Assembly (NCBI GenBank): GCA_900766815.1
Contig: CAAFWV010000026.1
Span: forward strand, 1-7,142
Reading direction: 5' to 3'
DNA length: 7,142 nucleotides
Origin: Lachnospiraceae bacterium
Lineage (GTDB): Bacteria; Bacillota; Clostridia; Lachnospirales; Lachnospiraceae
This document shows positions 6,356 to 7,142 of the stretch, in pieces. Below the pieces are notes generated by a model. The model did not search any database. It was not told where the DNA came from and was given only the letters and a program-made list of their open reading frames with translations. Positions within the stretch are counted from its first letter, which is position 1; every line of letters begins with the position of its first letter. The position numbers and the translations under genes are program-made.

Positions 6356-7142
6356 ATGCCACCAATGGGAGGACCACACGGACCGGGCAGGAGAGGTGTT
6401 AAGCCAAGTATAGATAATCCCGGAAAGGTCTTTAAGAGACTGATGAAGTACATCTTCAAGGATTACGGTGCGATGTTTATTGCTGTATTCGTAATGATAA
6501 TAATTAGTGTTCTTGCCTCAGTTCAGGGAACCATGTTTACCAAGAACCTGATTGATGATTATATTACTCCGTTCCTTATAGATACAGATACACCTGACTT
6601 TGGACCCCTTGCGCATGCTATTGGAAGAGTAGCATGCTTCTATCTGCTAGGTGTAATTGCTGCATTTATTCAGAACCGGCTTATGATTAAGATATCTCAG
6701 GGAGTTCTCAGGAACTTAAGAAATGATATCTTTACCCATATGGAGAAGCTTCCTATCAAATACTTCGATACTCATTCCCATGGGGATATCATGAGTATAT
6801 ATACCAACGATGTAGATACACTGAGACAGATAATCAGTGGAGCTATACCACAGATAGTTAATAGCGCTTTTACCATAGTAAGTGTATTCATATCCATGAT
6901 AATCTTAAGTGTTCCGCTTACTGTAGTTACCCTGCTTATGGTCGGCGTTACTATGTTCGCTGTTAAGTTTGCAGCCGGCAGATCAGGTAAGTACTTCATG
7001 AAGCAGCAGAAGAATCTGGGTGCGCTCAACGGTTACATCGAAGAGACCATGAACGGTATGAAGGTCGTTAAGGTATTTAACCACGAGGAGATATGTAAGG
7101 AGGAGTTTAATAAGCTTAATGAGGAGCTGTTCAACTCTGCTG
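6356..7142 (+). CDS. Half-size ABC exporter, second subunit, N-terminal part (3' end outside window)
   Basis: The frame is open from ATG 6356 to the window end, giving 262 residues. It starts with a short Pro/Gly-rich segment, MPPMGGPHGPGRR, common in this subunit type in clostridia. Hydrophobic stretches at about residues 38-60, 85-110, 162-184 and 186-207 are the first four membrane helices. The segment around 132-157 (LPIKYFDTHSHGD followed by TNDVDTLRQ) is the first intracellular coupling region. IEETMNGMKVVKVFNHEE (228-245) is the second, and both are hallmarks of ABC exporter membrane domains. The ATPase domain lies beyond the window, so its catalytic residues cannot be checked. It overlaps neither neighbour, follows the first subunit by 1 nt, and should form a heterodimer with it. 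By family rule it is expected to carry the catalytic Glu and His that the first subunit lacks; that is inference. Confidence 0.93.
   Translation, partial: MPPMGGPHGPGRRGVKPSIDNPGKVFKRLMKYIFKDYGAMFIAVFVMIIISVLASVQGTMFTKNLIDDYITPFLIDTDTPDFGPLAHAIGRVACFYLLGVIAAFIQNRLMIKISQGVLRNLRNDIFTHMEKLPIKYFDTHSHGDIMSIYTNDVDTLRQIISGAIPQIVNSAFTIVSVFISMIILSVPLTVVTLLMVGVTMFAVKFAAGRSGKYFMKQQKNLGALNGYIEETMNGMKVVKVFNHEEICKEEFNKLNEELFNSA

Noticed and set aside
6058..6459. Minus-strand ORF of 133 residues across the exporter gene junction
   Set aside because: It crosses the junction of two clearly coding, tightly coupled genes, and its product has no family features.

Overview
The window looks like chromosomal DNA from a low-to-moderate GC Firmicute, most likely of the Lachnospiraceae (Butyrivibrio/Roseburia-like). 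This rests on codon habits (frequent ctt, aag, gag), purine-rich Shine-Dalgarno sites, a TTGACA/TATAAT-type promoter, and the styles of the hybrid kinase and the paired ABC exporter. The genus is an inference. All genes read on the + strand.

Layout. (1) Bases 1-499 hold the 3' end of a gene for an unidentified, probably secreted or surface protein. It is closed by a strong intrinsic terminator at 508-550. (2) Bases 551-4333 hold a signalling operon. A stand-alone response regulator with two receiver domains and no output domain (665-1426) is followed 3 nt later by a 967-residue membrane hybrid histidine kinase (1430-4333). The kinase carries seven transmembrane segments, a PAS-like domain, a kinase core, a receiver and an HPt domain. 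Together they can form a multistep His-Asp-His-Asp phosphorelay, but no DNA-binding or enzymatic output domain is visible in the window. (3) Bases 4334-4602 are a regulatory intergenic region. It holds a near-consensus promoter (4457-4485), a terminator-like hairpin with a T tract directly after the expected transcription start (4504-4538), and further inverted repeats sharing the word CCTAAGCA. (4) Bases 4603-7142 hold two adjacent genes for half-size ABC exporters, separated by 1 nt. The second is cut off by the window end.

The first exporter half carries three deviations in its nucleotide-binding domain: Asp for the Walker B catalytic Glu, Gln for the H-loop His, and Ala for a Walker A Gly. 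The first two are the pattern of the catalytically degenerate subunit in heterodimeric exporters of the BmrCD/LmrCD/TM287-288 kind. The second gene very probably encodes the catalytically competent partner, but its ATPase domain lies outside the window.

No RNA genes, insertion sequences, CRISPR arrays or phage features were seen. The best candidate for undescribed biology is the promoter-plus-hairpin leader in front of the exporter pair, which looks like transcription attenuation. Next is the kinase/double-receiver pair with no visible output.
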